NCBI GenBank assembly: GCA_023427285.1
Contig: JAEZBH010000362.1
Span: forward strand, 1-8,972
Direction: 5' to 3'
DNA: 8,972 nucleotides
Origin: Pseudomonadota bacterium
GTDB lineage: Bacteria > Pseudomonadota > Alphaproteobacteria > Sphingomonadales > Sphingomonadaceae
A program made the translations under genes and the position numbers. The notes beneath the pieces are model-generated. The model was given only the letters and a program-made list of their open reading frames with translations. It was not told the origin of the DNA and ran no database searches. Shown here in pieces: positions 6,785 through 8,972 of this stretch (position 1 is its first letter; each line of letters opens with the position of its first letter).

Positions 6785-8176
6785 TCAGCCGGAGGGGCCG
6801 AGCATCCTCTCCGGTCGCACGACCTCGCGGAAGCGCTCTTCCGTAATGAGGCCCAACTCCAGCCCGGCGGCAAGCAGCGTGGTGCCGTTGTGGTGGGCGT
6901 GCTTGGCGATCTTGGCGGCGTTATCGTAGCCGATCTCTGGCGCAAGCGCGGTCACCAGCATCAGGCTTTCGTTCAGGATCGCATCCAGCCGCTCCCGGTT
7001 CGGCTCGATGCCGACAACGCAGCGATCGGTGAAGCTGCGCGCCCCATCGGCCAGCAGGCGAATGGATTGCAGCACGTTGTAGGCGATCACCGGCTTGAAC
7101 ACGTTGAGTTCGAAGTGACCCTGCGCACCGGCCACTGTCACGGTTGTGTGATTGCCCATCACCTGCGCCGCGACCATGGTCAGGCTTTCCGCCTGCGTGG
7201 GGTTGACCTTGCCCGGCATGATGGACGAGCCCGGCTCGTTCTCCGGCAGGATCAGCTCGCCAAGGCCGCAGCGCGGCCCGCTGCCGAGCAATCGGATATC
7301 GTTGGCAATCTTGTTGAGGCTGACGGCAATGGTGTTGAGCGCGCCTGACAGCTCCACCATCGTATCGTGGGTGGCGAGCGCCTCGAACTTGCTCGGGGCC
7401 GTCACGAACGGCAGGCCGGTCAGCTCCCGCAACTCCAGTGCAATGCTTTCGGCCCAGCCTTTCCGGCTGTTCAACCCGGTGCCAACCGCCGTGCCGCCCT
7501 GCGCCAGCTCATAGACACGCGGCATCACCGCCTTCAGGCGCTCGATGCTCATGGCAACCATGTGGGCATACCCTGAGAACTCCTGCCCCAGCGTTATGGG
7601 CGTGGCATCCTGAAGGTGGGTGCGGCCAATCTTGATGATGTCCGCCCATGCTTCCGCCTTGGCCTCCAGCGCTTCTTGCAGGTGAATGAGTGCCGGTATC
7701 AGCCGCTCCACCACCTCGCGGGCGCTGGCCACATGCATGGCGGTCGGGAACGTATCATTGGAGCTTTGCGCCTTGTTCACATGATCGTTGGGGTGGACCG
7801 GCTCCTTGCCGCCGCGCTCGCCCCGCAACAGTTCGTTGGCTCTCCCTGCAATCACCTCGTTAGCGTTCATGTTGGTCTGGGTGCCCGAGCCGGTCTGCCA
7901 GATGACCAGAGGGAACTCGTCATCGTGCCGACCTTCGGCGACTTCCCTGGCCGCCGTTTCAATCGCCTGCGCGCGCTGCCCGTCAAGATCGCCAAGGCGC
8001 GCGTTCACCCTTGCTGCCGCCCACTTGATGTAGCCGAGCGCGTGAATGAGCGGCGCGGGCATCCGCTCGCCGCCGATGGGGAAGTTCTGGATGGATCGCT
8101 GCGTCTGCGCGCCCCAGTAGCGCTCGCCGGGAACGTCGATGGGACCGAAGCTGTCAGTTTCCGTGCGCACTGCCAT
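6785..8176 (-). CDS. fumC: Class II fumarate hydratase (fumarase C)
   Basis: A 463-residue fumarase C, the iron-independent homotetrameric enzyme interconverting fumarate and L-malate in the TCA cycle. Family features: SFGPIDVP and YWGAQTQRS near the N-terminus, GSGTQTNMN at about 96-104, [11 protein letters not shown] from 138, [10 protein letters not shown] with the conserved histidine H187, and the superfamily signature [11 protein letters not shown] containing the catalytic serine (S318 by count). All expected active-site motifs are intact. The ATG at 8176 is preferred to one at 8197 because AAGGAG sits 6 bases upstream and the encoded [11 protein letters not shown] matches the family N-terminus. 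The gene follows the sspB terminator and has its own likely promoter; yicC lies 63 bases downstream with no terminator between. This is a housekeeping gene with unremarkable codon use. Confidence 0.96.
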   Translation of the reverse strand: MAVRTETDSFGPIDVPGERYWGAQTQRSIQNFPIGGERMPAPLIHALGYIKWAAARVNARLGDLDGQRAQAIETAAREVAEGRHDDEFPLVIWQTGSGTQTNMNANEVIAGRANELLRGERGGKEPVHPNDHVNKAQSSNDTFPTAMHVASAREVVERLIPALIHLQEALEAKAEAWADIIKIGRTHLQDATPITLGQEFSGYAHMVAMSIERLKAVMPRVYELAQGGTAVGTGLNSRKGWAESIALELRELTGLPFVTAPSKFEALATHDTMVELSGALNTIAVSLNKIANDIRLLGSGPRCGLGELILPENEPGSSIMPGKVNPTQAESLTMVAAQVMGNHTTVTVAGAQGHFELNVFKPVIAYNVLQSIRLLADGARSFTDRCVVGIEPNRERLDAILNESLMLVTALAPEIGYDNAAKIAKHAHHNGTTLLAAGLELGLITEERFREVVRPERMLGPSG

Positions 8177-8182
8177 GATCCG

Positions 8183-8188
8183 CTCCTT
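8183..8188 (-). promoter_or_regulatory. Strong Shine-Dalgarno of fumC
   Basis: AAGGAG on the minus strand, six bases before the ATG at 8176. It decides the fumC start against the in-frame ATG at 8197, which would lie upstream of this site. Confidence 0.8.
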
Positions 8189-8213
8189 GCTGTTCAAGGC
8201 AACCCCTCAGCAA

Positions 8214-8241
8214 ATGCTAGACCCGACAGGGACTTGTTCAA
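8214..8241 (-). promoter_or_regulatory. Candidate sigma-70-type promoter of fumC
   Basis: On the minus strand TTGAAC (8236-8241) and TAGCAT (8214-8219) are separated by 16 bases, each matching four of six consensus positions. Transcription would start near 8207, giving a leader of about 30 bases. The -35 element lies within the palindrome CTTGAACAAG (8233-8242), a possible operator. It sits just downstream of the sspB terminator, where a new promoter is needed. Match quality is moderate. Confidence 0.4.
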
Positions 8242-8247
8242 GACTGC

Positions 8248-8282
8248 AAAAAACAAACCGGGCCAGAAACCTCTGACCCGGT
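8248..8282 (-). terminator. Intrinsic terminator of sspB
   Basis: On the minus strand ACCGGGTCAG pairs with CTGGCCCGGT (one G-U wobble, nine Watson-Crick pairs) around a 6-base loop, followed by TTGTTTTTT. On the plus strand the wobble becomes a C-A mismatch and no T-run follows, so the signal is directional. It begins 29 bases after the sspB stop and separates sspB from fumC transcription. Confidence 0.85.
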
Positions 8283-8311
8283 GCGCGTCTCACCACAATG
8301 AAGGGAAGCCG

Positions 8312-8812
8312 TCAGGACTTCTTGCGGAAGCGGTCCAGCGTGATGACGTTGCTGCTGCCGCCTTCGGCAGGGGCATCGGTCTCAGCCGCAGGCGCTTCTT
8401 CGGGCTCCGCGTCTGCAACGACGACGGGCGGCTGCACCTCTTCCTCCGCCTCGGGCGGCTGGAATTGCAGGCCGAAGTTCACGGCAGGATCAACGAAGCC
8501 AACCAGCGCCGCATAAGGCACCACGATATGCGAGGGCACCTGATTGAACGACAGGCTCACCTCGAAGTGATCGTCCTGCACATCCAGATCCCAGTAGCGG
8601 TTCTGGACGACAATGGTGATCTCATCCGGGTACTTCTCAAGCAGGGCCTTGGGAAGCACCACGCCCGGATACCGGGTCTTGAAGGCTATGTAGAAATGAT
8701 GCTGGCCCGGCAGGCCATCGGTCTGCACCGATTTCAGAACGCGCGCCACCACGCTGCGCAGAGCAGCCTGGACATAGTCTTCATAAGGAATGAGCGATTC
8801 TGTCGTCACCAT
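8312..8812 (-). CDS. sspB: SspB-type ClpXP protease adaptor
   Basis: A 166-residue alphaproteobacterial SspB, which tethers ssrA-tagged (ribosome-rescue) proteins to ClpXP for degradation. The globular tag-binding domain covers about residues 6-118, with SLIPYEDYVQAALRSVV, GLPGQHHFYIAF and WDLDVQDDHFEVSLSFN, and ends in VNFGLQF. A Pro/Glu/Ala-rich acidic linker (about 119-152) follows, then the C-terminal tail NVITLDRFRKKS, which matches the position of the ClpX-binding peptide. The frame stays open upstream to 8947, but that stretch is hairpin sequence and not family-like. The ATG at 8812 fits the family N-terminus, though no good Shine-Dalgarno is near it; AAGGGA lies 17 bases away. A GTG at 8827 has the same AAGGGA only 2 bases upstream, so the start is not fully settled. 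Confidence 0.9.
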   Translation of the reverse strand: MVTTESLIPYEDYVQAALRSVVARVLKSVQTDGLPGQHHFYIAFKTRYPGVVLPKALLEKYPDEITIVVQNRYWDLDVQDDHFEVSLSFNQVPSHIVVPYAALVGFVDPAVNFGLQFQPPEAEEEVQPPVVVADAEPEEAPAAETDAPAEGGSSNVITLDRFRKKS

Positions 8813-8830
8813 GTCACCGTGCGGCACAGT

Positions 8831-8856
8831 CCCTTCGTCGTCAAGACGCCGAAGGG
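8831..8856 (-). promoter_or_regulatory. Hairpin in the sspB leader
   Basis: On the minus strand CCCTTCG pairs with CGAAGGG; inside, one G-A mismatch is followed by CGT pairing with ACG around a CTTG loop. The AAGGGA purine run that could act as ribosome binding site for sspB is part of the 3' arm, so the hairpin could limit translation initiation. No known riboswitch class is recognised. Confidence 0.4.
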
Positions 8857-8866
8857 CCCTCGGTCG

Positions 8867-8875
8867 AATATAACA
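8867..8875 (-). promoter_or_regulatory. Candidate extended -10 promoter of sspB
   Basis: TGTTATATT on the minus strand fits an extended -10 element (TGn followed by TATATT). No good -35 hexamer is seen 17 bases upstream, which is tolerated in extended -10 promoters. Transcription would start near 8860, giving a leader of about 48 bases that contains the hairpin at 8831-8856. The TG overlaps the end of the upstream T-run. Confidence 0.4.
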
Positions 8876-8911
8876 AAAAAATGGAGGGACTTCTGTTGCC
8901 CGGCGCCCTCC
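8875..8911 (-). terminator. Intrinsic terminator upstream of sspB
   Basis: On the minus strand GGAGGG (8906-8911) pairs with CCCTCC (8883-8888) around a 17-base loop. One base (A) then separates the stem from seven T (8875-8881). It must end a transcript that enters from beyond the right edge of the window, because no complete minus-strand gene precedes it here. The loop is longer than usual and carries the repeated 14-base motif. Confidence 0.65.
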
Positions 8912-8939
8912 GTGCCGCGTTAGTGCTTCTGTTGCCCGG
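8890..8939. repeat. Two copies of a 14-base direct repeat, 36 bases apart
   Basis: CTTCTGTTGCCCGG occurs at 8890-8903 and exactly again at 8926-8939 (plus-strand reading). The sequence between differs, so this is a conserved repeated motif rather than a simple tandem duplication. Each copy falls in the loop of a separate hairpin. Confidence 0.8.
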
Positions 8940-8972
8940 TGCACCACGAACCGCGCTTTGGTTGAAGTAACC

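Larger units (their letters stand above)
8875..8972 (-). ncRNA. Candidate small RNA 3' part with twin hairpins (5' end outside window)
   Basis: Two hairpins on the minus strand each show CCGGGCAACAGAAG in or at their loop. The first has GTGC (8941-8944) pairing with GCAC (8923-8926), supported by an outer helix of 8949-8954 with 8917-8921 that has one bulge. The second is the terminator stem 8883-8911. Repeated loop motifs followed by a terminator are a common layout of trans-acting small RNAs. A protein-coding 3' end or leader RNA cannot be excluded, because the 5' part is missing. I do not recognise a known RNA family. Confidence 0.35.

Noticed and set aside
7616..8923. Long plus-strand open frame spanning fumC and sspB
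   Set aside because: It runs antisense to two firm genes and through the sspB terminator; composition is that of a shadow frame.
8813..8947. N-terminal extension of SspB up to a start at 8947
   Set aside because: The extra residues do not resemble the family, and the DNA encodes the terminator, promoter-like element and leader hairpin.
1..8972. Mobile element, CRISPR array, phage, defence or tRNA/rRNA content
   Set aside because: No transposase or integrase, no regularly spaced repeats beyond the two-copy motif at 8890-8939, and no cloverleaf was seen; the genes are housekeeping with uniform composition.

Overview
The window is a compact, GC-rich chromosomal segment of a Gram-negative alphaproteobacterium. 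The placement rests on three genes: an ATP12-type F1-ATPase assembly chaperone, an alphaproteobacterial-type SspB adaptor with a separate acidic linker and C-terminal tail, and the overall housekeeping content. A sphingomonad-like member is the best guess from gene neighbourhood memory; nothing in the window fixes the genus.

Left half, plus strand (1-3431): the 3' part of the fluoride channel gene crcB, then an RluC/RluD-type pseudouridine synthase, a HAD-family phosphatase, an 80-residue two-helix membrane protein with a GTG start, the ATP12 chaperone and an acylphosphatase. Four of the five junctions are 4-base stop/start overlaps (ATGA or GTGA), so this is almost certainly one translationally coupled operon. 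Its promoter lies outside the window.

Centre (3432-3618): a convergent 187-base spacer packed with inverted repeats. It holds a perfect hairpin just after the acylphosphatase gene and a hairpin plus T-run oriented to end the minus-strand degP transcript.

Right half, minus strand (8812 down to 3619): sspB, then fumC, yicC, gmk and a DegP/HtrA-type periplasmic protease. A strong intrinsic terminator separates sspB from fumC, and fumC has a plausible promoter of its own. yicC and gmk are only 18 bases apart. The fumC-yicC and gmk-degP gaps (63 and 76 bases) show no terminator, so fumC-yicC-gmk-degP may be cotranscribed.

Right edge (8875-8972): the least explained stretch. On the minus strand two hairpins present the same 14-base sequence in their loops, 36 bases apart, and the second is a well-formed intrinsic terminator with seven T. 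It looks like the 3' end of a small RNA or other transcript entering from beyond the window. A probable extended -10 promoter for sspB begins inside the terminator's T-run. The rest of the window is ordinary housekeeping DNA: no mobile element, CRISPR array, tRNA or rRNA was seen.
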